Assembly: GCA_017511045.1 (NCBI GenBank) | Contig: JAFWLM010000113.1 | Coordinates: 1-44,523, forward strand | Reading direction: 5' to 3' | Origin: Lachnospiraceae bacterium | GTDB lineage: Bacteria; Bacillota; Clostridia; Lachnospirales; Lachnospiraceae | DNA length: 44,523 bases | In this document: piece by piece, positions 33,182 to 40,316 of the stretch | Layout of the letters: each line of letters starts with the position of its first letter | How positions within the stretch are numbered: the first letter of the stretch is position 1 | The notes under the pieces: model-generated | The model's input: the letters and a program-made list of their open reading frames with translations, nothing else | The model's database searches: none | Told to the model about the DNA's origin: nothing | Position numbers and translations under genes: made by a program

Positions 33182-33544
33182 TTAAACCGGCAGATCTTTA
33201 AAAGTGGTTTTCAAAAGCTTCTGGAGCAGAAGACTTTCTTCTGTATCAGAAGCTTTGTAATATACTTCTTTTCCGGCCCTGCGGCTTACGATCAGCCTGC
33301 TGTCACGAAGAGAGCGGAGATGGTGCGAAGCAGCAGGGGATGACATTCCTAGAATCGCAGATATGTTAATTACGCATTCTTCACAGTTGCATAGCAGCCA
33401 GAAGATGCGTACTCTGTTTGCATCACCGAGACGTTTGAAGATCTCTGCAATGGACGCAAAACGATCGATATCTGAAAGCTGTTCAGAGAGAGATTCCAGA
33501 TTCTTATGTGTTCCATGCTGGTGTGGTAACTGATTCTGCTTCAT
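33182..33544 (-). CDS. ArsR/SmtB-family metal-responsive repressor
   Basis: This 120-residue winged-helix protein contains FKRLGDANRVRIFWLLCNCEECV, then the recognition helix MSSPAASHHLRSLRDSRLI and the wing AGKEVYYKA. Candidate metal ligands are Cys52, Cys54 and Cys57 in the alpha3 region (like the ELCVC box) and an N-terminal His cluster (His8, His10, His13). It is divergent from an HMA protein and a CPC-type P1B ATPase, so it most likely releases DNA on Zn, Cd or Pb. Two palindromes lie in the shared upstream region. AAAGGA precedes the ATG. Confidence 0.92.
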   Translation of the reverse strand: MKQNQLPHQHGTHKNLESLSEQLSDIDRFASIAEIFKRLGDANRVRIFWLLCNCEECVINISAILGMSSPAASHHLRSLRDSRLIVSRRAGKEVYYKASDTEESLLLQKLLKTTFKDLPV

Positions 33545-33625
33545 AGAATTCCTTTCTGTTCAGACCGCTGCAAATAGTTTGCAGTAAAAGGCACTGAATG
33601 TAATTCCATCTTAATAAAATGATGC

Positions 33626-33653
33626 TTGACTTTCAAGAGAAAAGTCATATACT
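33626..33653 (+). promoter_or_regulatory. Promoter of the HMA / metal ATPase operon
   Basis: TTGACT (33626-33631) and TATACT (33648-33653) with a 16-base spacer place transcription start near 33660. A perfect 7-7-7 palindrome (TGACTTT 33627-33633, AAAGTCA 33641-33647) occupies the -35 and spacer. Confidence 0.7.
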
Positions 33654-33661
33654 TATGATAT

Positions 33662-33687
33662 AACAATTAAACGAGTGCTTAATCGTT
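33662..33687 (+). promoter_or_regulatory. Probable ArsR-type operator
   Basis: AACAATTAA (33662-33670) and TTAATCGTT (33679-33687) form an imperfect inverted repeat with an 8-base centre at the predicted transcription start of the metal efflux genes. AT-rich interrupted palindromes at this position are usual for ArsR/SmtB repressors. Confidence 0.6.
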
Positions 33688-33712
33688 ATATAGTAAAGAA
33701 AGGCTGAAAGAG

Positions 33713-33931
33713 ATGAAAAAGACTTACAAAATCGATGTGGATTGTGCTGTGTGCGCAGATAAAATGGAGCAGGCAGCTAAGAAGACAGAGGGCGTAAAAG
33801 ACTGCGTCGTTAACTTTATGACGTTGAAAATGAAAGTTGAATTTGAAGACGGAGCGGATATGGCTGCAGTCATGGACCGCGTTCGTGCGAACTGCAAGAA
33901 AGCAGAAGCGGATTGCGAAGTATTTATCTGA
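33713..33931 (+). CDS. Stand-alone HMA-domain metal-binding protein
   Basis: The 72-residue protein is a single heavy-metal-associated (ferredoxin-like) domain. DVDCAVCADKME carries the CxxC pair (Cys11, Cys14) in the first loop, followed by GVKDCVVNFMTLKMKVEF. It lacks the usual GMTC context; Asp10 just before the first Cys favours Zn/Cd over Cu, as in ZntA-like domains. It presumably hands metal to the ATPase 58 bases downstream, which has no HMA domain of its own. AAAGG lies about 9 bases before the ATG. Confidence 0.9.
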   Translation: MKKTYKIDVDCAVCADKMEQAAKKTEGVKDCVVNFMTLKMKVEFEDGADMAAVMDRVRANCKKAEADCEVFI

Positions 33932-33989
33932 AAGTTGAGTTGCGGGAAGCGATATTCCTGTATTTTTACGAATCAGGGAGACTGGCAAA

Positions 33990-35900
33990 ATGAATAAAAA
34001 ACAAAAGAATTTATTGATTCGTATCATTATAGCGGCCGTTTTTTTCGTGCCGCTATATTTAATTTCTGAGGGGATCATTCAAACAGGTTTCCCCAAGTGG
34101 TTGATCCTTGTTCTTTTTCTGATCCCATATCTTACTGTCGGGTACGATATCTTAAGAAAAGCTGCGCTGGGTATTAAGAATAAGCAGGTATTTGATGAGA
34201 ACTTCCTGATGACGATTGCAACGATTGGAGCAATCGTTCTGGGTGAATACGGCGAAGGCGTTGCAGTTATGCTTTTGTATCAGGTTGGTGAACTTTTCCA
34301 GAGTTATGCTGTAGGAAAGAGCCGCCGGAATATTACCGAACTGATGGATATCCGGCCGGACTATGCGAATATCGAAGTGGACGGTGAGTTGGAACAGGTA
34401 GATCCTGAAGAGGTGGAGGTCGGCTCGATCATCGTTGTTCAGCCGGGCGAGAAAGTCCCGCTTGATGGCGTGATCATCGAAGGAAAAACAGCCATGAATA
34501 CGAGTGCTCTTACAGGGGAGAGCAAGCCGGTCGATGTGGAAGAAGGCCAGACTGTACTTAGCGGAAGTATCAATATGACAGGCGTGCTGAAGATCCGCAC
34601 AACCACGGAATTTGATGAGTCAACTGCTTCCAAGATCCTGGATCTGGTGGAAAATGCATCCTCCCGAAAATCCAAATCAGAAAACTTTATTTCCAAGTTC
34701 GCAAGAGTCTATACTCCAATCGTTGTGTATTGCGCACTTGCACTTGCGATCCTTCCGCCTTTGTTCGTAATGATCACAAAAGTCGGAATGGGAAACTATG
34801 AAACAGTCGGAAAACTCTGGATGGACTGGGTCTTAAGAGCCTGTACTTTCCTGGTAATCAGCTGTCCGTGTGCCGTTGTGATCAGTGTTCCGCTCAGCTT
34901 TTTCGCAGGAATCGGCGGCGCCAGCAAGCAGGGTATCCTGGTCAAAGGCTCCAATTATCTGGAGACTCTGTCTGAAGTCCGTGTGGTTGCTTTTGATAAG
35001 ACGGGAACGATCACAAAGGGTAACTTTGAGGTAACTGCAATTCATCACAGCCCGCTCGAAGAAAGGACGATGCTGGAATATGCCGCACTTGCGGAATGCC
35101 ATTCCTCTCACCCGATCAGTCTGAGCCTGCAGCAGGCATACGCGGGAAAACTCGATCAGAGCCGCGTTACTGATGTTGAGGAGATCAGCGGACACGGAAT
35201 CATCGCCAAAGTGGATGGTCATGATATAGCCATCGGAAATGAAAAGATGATGACGAAAGTCGGCGTCGAATTCCATCCTTGCAGCCATGTGGGTACCATT
35301 ATTCATATGTCCCTTGACGGAGCTTATGCCGGACATATCGTTATCTCTGACGAATTGAAACCATCTTCGAGGGAAGCAATAACTGCACTGAAGAAAGCTG
35401 GAGTAGAAAAGGTAGTCATGCTGACAGGTGATGCAAAATCCGTTACGGAAAAGGTTGCTGCTGAAGTAGGCGTTTCTGATTATCGCGCGGAACTGCTCCC
35501 TGCTGATAAGGTGAATGTTGTAGAGACACTGCTTGCAGAATGTATCGGAAGAAAGAGACTTGCTTTTGTTGGTGACGGTATCAATGATGCACCGGTCCTT
35601 TCCCGTGCAGATATCGGTATTGCAATGGGCGCATTAGGATCTGATGCAGCAATTGAAGCAGCAGACATCGTTCTGATGGATGATGATCCGATCAAGATTC
35701 CGAAGGCCATCAGGATCTCAAGAAAATGTCTGGGAATTGTAAAGCAGAATATTGTGTTTGCACTTGCAGTTAAGGTGATCTGCCTGGTGCTTGCAGCTCT
35801 TGGCCTTGCCAATATGTGGGTTGCGATCATTGCTGACGTCGGTGTTATGATCCTTGCAGTGTTAAATGCGATCCGCTGCTTATTTGTAAGCAAATTATAA
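33990..35900 (+). CDS. P1B-2 type Zn2+/Cd2+/Pb2+-exporting ATPase (ZntA/CadA-like)
   Basis: The 636-residue P-type ATPase has LTGES (actuator), SCPCAVVISVP (CPC metal site), AFDKTGTITKG (phosphorylated Asp), SHPI (nucleotide domain His), MLTGD and GDGINDAPVL. The last helices read KVICLVLAALGLANMW and DVGVMILAVLNAIR; the Lys and Asp there are characteristic of the Zn/Cd/Pb group, not copper pumps. It exports these metals across the membrane. Unlike most CadA/ZntA proteins it starts directly with membrane helices and has no N-terminal HMA domain; that domain is the separate gene upstream. GGGAG precedes the ATG. Confidence 0.94.
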   Translation: MNKKQKNLLIRIIIAAVFFVPLYLISEGIIQTGFPKWLILVLFLIPYLTVGYDILRKAALGIKNKQVFDENFLMTIATIGAIVLGEYGEGVAVMLLYQVGELFQSYAVGKSRRNITELMDIRPDYANIEVDGELEQVDPEEVEVGSIIVVQPGEKVPLDGVIIEGKTAMNTSALTGESKPVDVEEGQTVLSGSINMTGVLKIRTTTEFDESTASKILDLVENASSRKSKSENFISKFARVYTPIVVYCALALAILPPLFVMITKVGMGNYETVGKLWMDWVLRACTFLVISCPCAVVISVPLSFFAGIGGASKQGILVKGSNYLETLSEVRVVAFDKTGTITKGNFEVTAIHHSPLEERTMLEYAALAECHSSHPISLSLQQAYAGKLDQSRVTDVEEISGHGIIAKVDGHDIAIGNEKMMTKVGVEFHPCSHVGTIIHMSLDGAYAGHIVISDELKPSSREAITALKKAGVEKVVMLTGDAKSVTEKVAAEVGVSDYRAELLPADKVNVVETLLAECIGRKRLAFVGDGINDAPVLSRADIGIAMGALGSDAAIEAADIVLMDDDPIKIPKAIRISRKCLGIVKQNIVFALAVKVICLVLAALGLANMWVAIIADVGVMILAVLNAIRCLFVSKL

Positions 35901-35945
35901 AGAAATTATGACATCTGCAGATAACGAAGTGTCAGAACCGGTTCA

Positions 35946-35976
35946 TTGACAGGGATGTAATTTCCTCTGCTTAATG
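35946..35976 (+). promoter_or_regulatory. Possible SDR gene promoter
   Basis: TTGACA (35946-35951) is followed after 19 bases by TTAATG (35971-35976) with an extended-TG (35968-35969). The spacing is long, so this is tentative. Confidence 0.35.
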
Positions 35977-36027
35977 CTAAAATAAAAAGAACTTCTATTA
36001 AAGATTACTAATATAAAAGCAGAGGAA
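35962..36027 (+). other. Inverted repeat pairing with the SDR ribosome binding site
   Basis: TTCCTCTGCTT (35962-35972) is perfectly complementary to AAGCAGAGGAA (36017-36027). The second arm contains the AGAGGAA ribosome binding site of the gene at 36035. The 44-base loop between them is AT-rich. Confidence 0.55.
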
Positions 36028-36034
36028 CATACAA

Positions 36035-36844
36035 ATGGGAAAATGTGCCGTGATCTCCGGCGTATCCGGAGGAATGGGCCTGAAAACGGCAGAAAAGTTT
36101 ATTAATGAAGGCTATGAGGTCTTCGGAATGGACCTCCGGGCCCCGGAGGAGATGGAGCATCTCCACTTTATTCCGACAGACCTAACCAGCATGGCAGAGG
36201 TTCAGGCGGCGTTTCAAACAGTTTCTTCAAAGACAGATGGAGTTGACGCCATCATTCACATGGCGGGGATCTATGACCTGAATTCTCTTGTGGAAATGGG
36301 AGAAGAGGAGTTTATCCGAATCTTCAACGTCAATCTGTTTTCCCAATACAGAATCAACAAAACATTTCTTCCGTTGCTGAAAAAAGACGGCAGGATCATT
36401 ATTACTTCCAGTGAGCTGGCTCCCTTGGATCCGCTCCCGTTTACCGGGATCTATGGAATCACGAAAACCGCTGTGGAAAAATACGCATATTCCCTGCGGA
36501 TGGAACTTCAGCTCCTGGGATATCATGTAAGCGTCTTAAGGCCCGGTGCAATCGATACGGGGCTTTTAGATGTATCCACGAAACGGCTGGATGATTTCTG
36601 TGAGAACACAGAGCTCTATTCCTGCAACGCAGAGCGTTTCAAAAAGATCGTTGACAGCGTGGAATCCAGGAAAGTTTCGCCTGAAAGGATCGCAGATCTG
36701 GCATATAAGTCAGCCATTGCGAAGAGGCCGAAGCTTGTTTATACTATCAATAGAAATCCGTTGTTAATCCTGCTGAATGCACTTCCCGACCGCGTGCAGA
36801 ACAGGATCATTAAAATGATATTAAAAGAGAGGAAACTGTCGTAA
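36035..36844 (+). CDS. Short-chain dehydrogenase/reductase
   Basis: The 269-residue classical SDR carries the cofactor motif SGVSGGMG (residues 8-15), DLRAPEE after beta2 (an acidic residue there favours NAD(H)), HMAGIYDL in place of NNAG, IITSS with catalytic Ser, YGITK with Tyr140 and Lys144, and RPGAIDTG after. About 40 C-terminal residues (KRPKLVYTINRNPLLILLNALPDRVQNRII) resemble the membrane-leaning tails of SDRs related to retinol or sphingoid reductases. The substrate is not predictable. The ribosome binding site lies within an 11-bp inverted repeat. The DJ-1 family gene follows after 41 bases. Confidence 0.9.
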   Translation: MGKCAVISGVSGGMGLKTAEKFINEGYEVFGMDLRAPEEMEHLHFIPTDLTSMAEVQAAFQTVSSKTDGVDAIIHMAGIYDLNSLVEMGEEEFIRIFNVNLFSQYRINKTFLPLLKKDGRIIITSSELAPLDPLPFTGIYGITKTAVEKYAYSLRMELQLLGYHVSVLRPGAIDTGLLDVSTKRLDDFCENTELYSCNAERFKKIVDSVESRKVSPERIADLAYKSAIAKRPKLVYTINRNPLLILLNALPDRVQNRIIKMILKERKLS

Positions 36845-36885
36845 AATAACAAGACAGAAGAATCTTGTACTAGAAAGGATCGATC

Positions 36886-37443
36886 ATGAATCAGGAAAAG
36901 ATTATCGTTATGCTGGCAGAAGGATTTGAAGAAGTTGAAGCGTTGACAACGGTCGATCTGCTTCGCCGGGCTCAGCTTCCGGTCTATACCGTATCTGTTA
37001 CCGGAAGGAGACAGGTAGACGGAGCTCATGGGGTAGCTGTGATCGCAGATAAGGTATTTGAAGATATTGATTTTTCTGAGGTGAGAATGATCATTCTTCC
37101 GGGCGGAATGCCGGGAACGACGAATCTTCTGAACTATGATCCATTGACTGTTGTTCTGAAACAGTTTGCTGCAGAAAACAGACCACTTGGCGCAATCTGC
37201 GCTGCTCCGATGGTATTAGCTGCACATGGTATCCTCAGCGGCAAAAAGGCGACAATCTATGAAGGCATGGAAGAACATTTGAAGGATGCGGTCCCGACCG
37301 AAGGAACAGTTGTGCGGGACGGGAATATCCTGACATCGAAGGGTCCGGGAACTGCGATGGATTTCGCGCTGGCTTTGATCGCATTCCTTGCAGATGAGAT
37401 GAAGGCGGAAGAAGTCAAAGCAGGACTTCTGTATCAAAAGTAA
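36886..37443 (+). CDS. DJ-1/PfpI family protein (YajL-like)
   Basis: The 185-residue flavodoxin-like protein has AEGFEEVEAL with the conserved Glu (residue 15), ILPGGMPGTTNL, and the nucleophile elbow GAICAAPMVLA with Cys105. GKKATIYEGME and TSKGPGTAMDFALALI complete the DJ-1 pattern. Proposed roles of the family are deglycation or repair of glyoxal adducts and redox protection; activity is debated. Length is standard for YajL/DJ-1. AAAGGA lies 6 bases before the ATG. Together with the SDR it may be a small carbonyl-detoxifying pair, which is inference. Confidence 0.93.
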   Translation: MNQEKIIVMLAEGFEEVEALTTVDLLRRAQLPVYTVSVTGRRQVDGAHGVAVIADKVFEDIDFSEVRMIILPGGMPGTTNLLNYDPLTVVLKQFAAENRPLGAICAAPMVLAAHGILSGKKATIYEGMEEHLKDAVPTEGTVVRDGNILTSKGPGTAMDFALALIAFLADEMKAEEVKAGLLYQK

Positions 37444-37569
37444 TAAAGATATAAAAACCTGAGGTGCATTTCGTTCTGTTCGCCTGCTTTTTCTGGATGA
37501 GCTGGCAGGACATCTTGCTCAAATAGAGAATACTTGCGGATCCTGTTTTTGCGAGGTACACTTGTTCTC

Positions 37570-39339
37570 ATGAATCCGGCAAATTCAAAAATAATATCAA
37601 AGCTGTATTTTGGCTTATTGCCCACTCAGATTCTTTTGCTGGCTTTATCAGCAGTAAGCGGAATTATCACAACATTATTTGCAAGTAATGTCATCGGGTC
37701 CATCGCACTCAGTGCGGTAGGCGTTTATAATCCTGTCTATCTTTTTCTCTGTGCACTCAGTGCTATACTGCTGGGCGGTTCACAGATCCTATGTGGCAAA
37801 TTTCTGGGAATGCATCAAATAAAAGAGATGCAGTCCGTGTTTTCTCTTAATATGATCCTTGCCTTGCTGATCTCTGTCATCTTTACTGTGTTGATGTTTG
37901 TGGGAGGTTATTTTGACCTGACAGGTTTTCTTGCTTCGGATGCAGTAGTTCGTCATGAGTTTAATCTTTATATCATTGGACTGGCAGGAGGCGTCATTCC
38001 CTTCCTCTTAAGCCAGCAACTGTTTGCATTTCTGACTTTGGAACAGCAGAACTCCAGACTGATCTTTTCCAGTGTCGTATATATTGTTTCGACTGTGTTT
38101 TTTACATATCTGTTCCTCTGCGTCTTTCCTCTTGGAACATTTGGACTTGGACTTTCAGGAGCAGCAGGCAACTGGGCTTTTCTAATTTCGCTGCTGCCGT
38201 ACTTTTTCAGAAAGGACTGTTTATATAAGCTCCGATTTAAAGAAATCAAGCGCCATTATTTGAAAGAAATGATTGCATGTGGTCTTCCGGGCGCCATGCT
38301 GAGAATCTATCAGACAGTCAGTACCTTGATCGCCAATACATTGCTTCTTACATATGTCGGTGCAGACGGACTGGCTGCTGTTAGTTCTGTTATGTCACTG
38401 GTAGAGGTTTTCTGGGCTGTTCCTGATGGAATGGAAATCGTAGCCCGTGTCCTGTTCAGTGTTTCGGTTGGAGAAGAGGACAAACATTCTCTGACGGACA
38501 TTATGCGTACCGTTATATTTAAGAGTATACCTCTCATAGCAATACTTGCTGCGGTCATGGTATGTCTGGCTGTTCCCTTTACGAATTGCTTTTATCACGA
38601 TCCGTCGCTTCCTGTTTATCAGATGACTGTGGCTGGTTTTCGAATTATCCCGATCTGTTTGCCTTTCGTTGTTCTTTGCCTGAGTTTTGAGAATTATGCA
38701 GAGGCATCCGGAAAACATGTGTTGGCACATATAGCAACTGCTTTATATGGAGTGATTATTGTGTCATTGATTTCAATCTTTCTGATTCGAAGAATTGGAG
38801 TGCAGGGTTTCATGCTGGCAAATGTTATAGGCTGGGCACTCTCTTTTCTAATTTTTCTTTTATATGCTGTCATCAAAAACAAACATTTCCCTAAAACAAT
38901 GGAGGAATGGATGGTGATTCCAAAAGACTTTGGCGTCGATGATAAAGATCGTATGGATATTTCCGTTCAAACAATGGAAGGTGTTGTCCGCGTTTCGGAA
39001 ATGGTACAGCAGTTTTGCGAATCGCATGGAGTGAAAAAAAAGAAAGCATTCTATGCAGCGCTGTGTATGGAGGAAATGGCAGGAAATGTCGTTTCACATG
39101 GCTTTACAAAAGATAATAAAAATCATTCAGTGGATATTCGCGTGTCATATAAAGAAGACACACTGATTCTAAGGATCAAGGACGACTGTATTCAATTTGA
39201 TCCCGCGGAAAGGAAAGATATTCTGGATCCGGACGATATATGTAAAAATGTTGGAATCCGTATGGTATATCAAATCGCGAATGATATTGAATATCAGAAT
39301 ATGCTGGGACTTAATGTCCTTACGATACGTCTTGTGTAA
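37570..39339 (+). CDS. MATE-like transporter fused to a C-terminal RsbW/SpoIIAB-type ATPase domain
   Basis: About 440 of the 589 residues form 12 membrane helices of MATE type (SKLYFGLLPTQILLLALSAVSGIITTLFAS, GGSQILCGKFLGM, ACGLPGAMLRIYQTVSTLIAN). A cytosolic C-terminal domain of about 130 residues follows. It has the GHKL features of anti-sigma kinases: CMEEMAGNVVSHGF (N-box, 500-512), LRIKDDCIQFDP (G1-like, Asp538/Asp539), and NVGIRMVYQIANDIEYQ (G2-like) leading into the final strands. This is an unusual fusion. It could sense ATP or a STAS-like partner and gate transport. GAGG lies 13 bases before the ATG; an in-frame TTG at 37534 is less likely. The protein is intact. Confidence 0.85.
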   Translation: MNPANSKIISKLYFGLLPTQILLLALSAVSGIITTLFASNVIGSIALSAVGVYNPVYLFLCALSAILLGGSQILCGKFLGMHQIKEMQSVFSLNMILALLISVIFTVLMFVGGYFDLTGFLASDAVVRHEFNLYIIGLAGGVIPFLLSQQLFAFLTLEQQNSRLIFSSVVYIVSTVFFTYLFLCVFPLGTFGLGLSGAAGNWAFLISLLPYFFRKDCLYKLRFKEIKRHYLKEMIACGLPGAMLRIYQTVSTLIANTLLLTYVGADGLAAVSSVMSLVEVFWAVPDGMEIVARVLFSVSVGEEDKHSLTDIMRTVIFKSIPLIAILAAVMVCLAVPFTNCFYHDPSLPVYQMTVAGFRIIPICLPFVVLCLSFENYAEASGKHVLAHIATALYGVIIVSLISIFLIRRIGVQGFMLANVIGWALSFLIFLLYAVIKNKHFPKTMEEWMVIPKDFGVDDKDRMDISVQTMEGVVRVSEMVQQFCESHGVKKKKAFYAALCMEEMAGNVVSHGFTKDNKNHSVDIRVSYKEDTLILRIKDDCIQFDPAERKDILDPDDICKNVGIRMVYQIANDIEYQNMLGLNVLTIRLV

Positions 39340-39356
39340 AGAAATCGGCAGGAAAA

Positions 39357-39419
39357 GCCACGTCGATTCCTTCACTCTCACGAGTTCGGAATCTCCTTGT
39401 TCAAATCCCTGCATTGAAC
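39357..39419. repeat. 63-bp structured direct repeat, copy 1
   Basis: It is identical to 39506-39568 except at one base (39413). It contains a nested hairpin, GATTCC / ACTC-TCAC-GAGT / GGAATC (39365-39393), and ends in GTTCAAATCCCTGC, which also occurs in the T-arm of the adjacent tRNA-Ser. It begins 18 bases after the MATE-HATPase stop codon. Confidence 0.85.
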
Positions 39420-39429
39420 CTAGACAACA

Positions 39430-39456
39430 AAAAAAGATGCCACAGGCATCTTTTTT
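39430..39456. terminator. Terminator following repeat copy 1, both strands
   Basis: GATGCC/GGCATC with loop ACA is extended by six A-T pairs (39430-39435 with 39451-39456). T-runs exist on both strands, so it can end plus- and minus-strand transcripts, including that of the MATE-HATPase gene. Confidence 0.85.
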
Positions 39457-39461
39457 CGTCG

Positions 39462-39481
39462 GTACGGAGAAGCAGGGATTT
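39462..39481 (-). repeat. 20-bp copy of the tRNA-Ser 3' end
   Basis: These 20 bases are identical to 39611-39630, the 3' end (acceptor strand, discriminator base and part of the T-arm) of the tRNA-Ser gene plus its first downstream bases. The rest of a tRNA is absent, so this is a fragment, possibly an old attachment site or a product of the 149-bp tandem duplication. Confidence 0.75.
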
Positions 39482-39561
39482 CCACCGGGGCTGCGCCCCT
39501 TTCAGGCCACGTCGATTCCTTCACTCTCACGAGTTCGGAATCTCCTTGTTCAAATCCCTGC
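39472..39561. ncRNA. Candidate three-way-junction structured RNA element
   Basis: GCAGGGATTT (39472-39481) and AAATCCCTGC (39552-39561) form a perfect 10-bp closing stem. It encloses hairpin GGGGC-TGC-GCCCC (39487-39499) and the nested GATTCC ... GGAATC hairpin of repeat copy 2. Terminators lie immediately outside on both sides. Strand, promoter and expression are unknown. It may be a non-coding RNA or a DNA-level element. Confidence 0.4.
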
Positions 39562-39568
39562 CTTGAAC
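39506..39568. repeat. 63-bp structured direct repeat, copy 2
   Basis: This is the second copy of the 39357-39419 repeat, exactly 149 bases downstream with one mismatch in 63. The same 149-base offset separates the tRNA fragment from the tRNA gene, so the whole unit was duplicated in tandem. Confidence 0.85.
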
Positions 39569-39575
39569 AACATAC

Positions 39576-39605
39576 AAAAAAACAAGGACCCACTGGGTCC
39601 TTGTT
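39576..39605 (-). terminator. Terminator of tRNA-Ser
   Basis: An 11-bp stem (39581-39591 with 39595-39605), loop of three bases, is followed on the minus strand by seven T. It starts about 10 bases past the tRNA 3' end. The plus strand also has TTCTTTT after it. Confidence 0.85.
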
Positions 39606-39614
39606 CTTTTGTAC

Positions 39615-39703
39615 GGAGAAGCAGGGATTTGAACCCTGGCGCCGCTATTAACGACCTACTCCCTTTCCAGGGGAGCCCCTTCGGCCAGCTTGGGTACTTC
39701 TCC
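39615..39703 (-). tRNA. tRNA-Ser (anticodon GGA)
   Basis: The 89-base gene folds as a class II tRNA. Acceptor stem GGAGAAG/CTTCTCC pairs fully, with discriminator G. The D-arm is CCC/GGG and the anticodon stem CTCCC/GGGAG with loop CTGGAAA (anticodon GGA at 39666-39668). The long variable arm TAGGTCGTTAATAGCGGCG is typical of serine tRNAs, and the T-arm has GGTTCAAATCC. CCA is not encoded. Confidence 0.97.
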
Positions 39704-39734
39704 AAAAGCTCGCTTCAATTTACGAACATCCAAT

Positions 39735-39763
39735 ACTTTACACGATTTCCCTATTAAAAGCAA
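39735..39763 (-). promoter_or_regulatory. tRNA-Ser promoter
   Basis: On the minus strand TTGCTT (complement of 39758-39763), a 17-base spacer and TAAAGT (complement of 39735-39740) lie about 32 bases upstream of the mature tRNA 5' end. Confidence 0.6.
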
Positions 39764-39797
39764 GGACTTTTCCTCGAATTATTTGCCATATTTGTCT

Positions 39798-39826
39798 TTG
39801 CTTATTAAACCGTATTTTCTTATAAT
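39798..39826 (+). promoter_or_regulatory. Promoter of the hotdog thioesterase gene
   Basis: TTGCTT (39798-39803), a 17-base spacer and TATAAT (39821-39826) lie about 20 bases upstream of the AAAGGAG ribosome binding site. Confidence 0.7.
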
Positions 39827-39860
39827 AATTAGCAATTAAAAGAGACAAAGGAGTTTTCAA

Positions 39861-40259
39861 GTGGAAAGAAATCTAGAGGAAGTCCGGAAGTTCTTTTCGG
39901 GGGATAAATACGCAACCAAACTGACGGGAATCGAGATCGAAGATGCGAAGGAGAATTACTCCAGATGCACACTTGTTTTAAATGATGATCATAAAAACCT
40001 GTTTGGGGATGTCATGGGAGGCGCGCTTTTTACTTTGGCGGACTTTGCTTTTGCTGTAGCAGCAAACCGGCCGAATGATTATACGGCAACACTCACCAGT
40101 GAGATTCGCTATCTTGCGCAGAGCAAAGGTTCTGTTCTGACTGCAGAATGCAAAGTCGTTAAGAATGGAAGACGAACCTGCTTTGCAGACATTGAGATCA
40201 AGGACGACCTTGGTGTAACAGTCGCCCTCGTAACAGCCAGCGGCATGCATATCAAATAA
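39861..40259 (+). CDS. PaaI-like hotdog-fold thioesterase
   Basis: This 132-residue hotdog protein has the PaaI/YdiI-type signature: NLFGDVMGGALFTLADFAFAVAAN, where H-G/G-D-x-x-G-G-A-x-x-x-x-A-D sits on the central helix, followed by TLTSEIRYLAQSKGSVLTAEC and GRRTCFADIEIKDD. It should hydrolyse a small acyl-CoA thioester in the cytosol. The start is GTG with AAAGGAG 7 bases upstream. A terminator follows, so the gene is likely monocistronic. The specific acyl-CoA is unknown. Confidence 0.9.
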   Translation: MERNLEEVRKFFSGDKYATKLTGIEIEDAKENYSRCTLVLNDDHKNLFGDVMGGALFTLADFAFAVAANRPNDYTATLTSEIRYLAQSKGSVLTAECKVVKNGRRTCFADIEIKDDLGVTVALVTASGMHIK

Positions 40260-40289
40260 GCTATGCATCTTCATATATTGGATTATTTA

Positions 40290-40316
40290 AAAACCGGCCT
40301 GAAAGCCGGTTTTCTT
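40290..40316 (+). terminator. Rho-independent terminator after the thioesterase gene
   Basis: A 9-bp stem (AAAACCGGC 40290-40298 with GCCGGTTTT 40305-40313) has loop CTGAAA and is followed by CTTATT. An open frame that runs through it upstream of the next gene is therefore not coding. Confidence 0.8.

Noticed and set aside
39197-39757. 186-residue open frame on the plus strand across the repeat region
   Set aside because: It overlaps the end of the MATE-HATPase gene in another frame and runs through both terminators and antisense to the tRNA-Ser gene. No ribosome binding site or recognisable domain.
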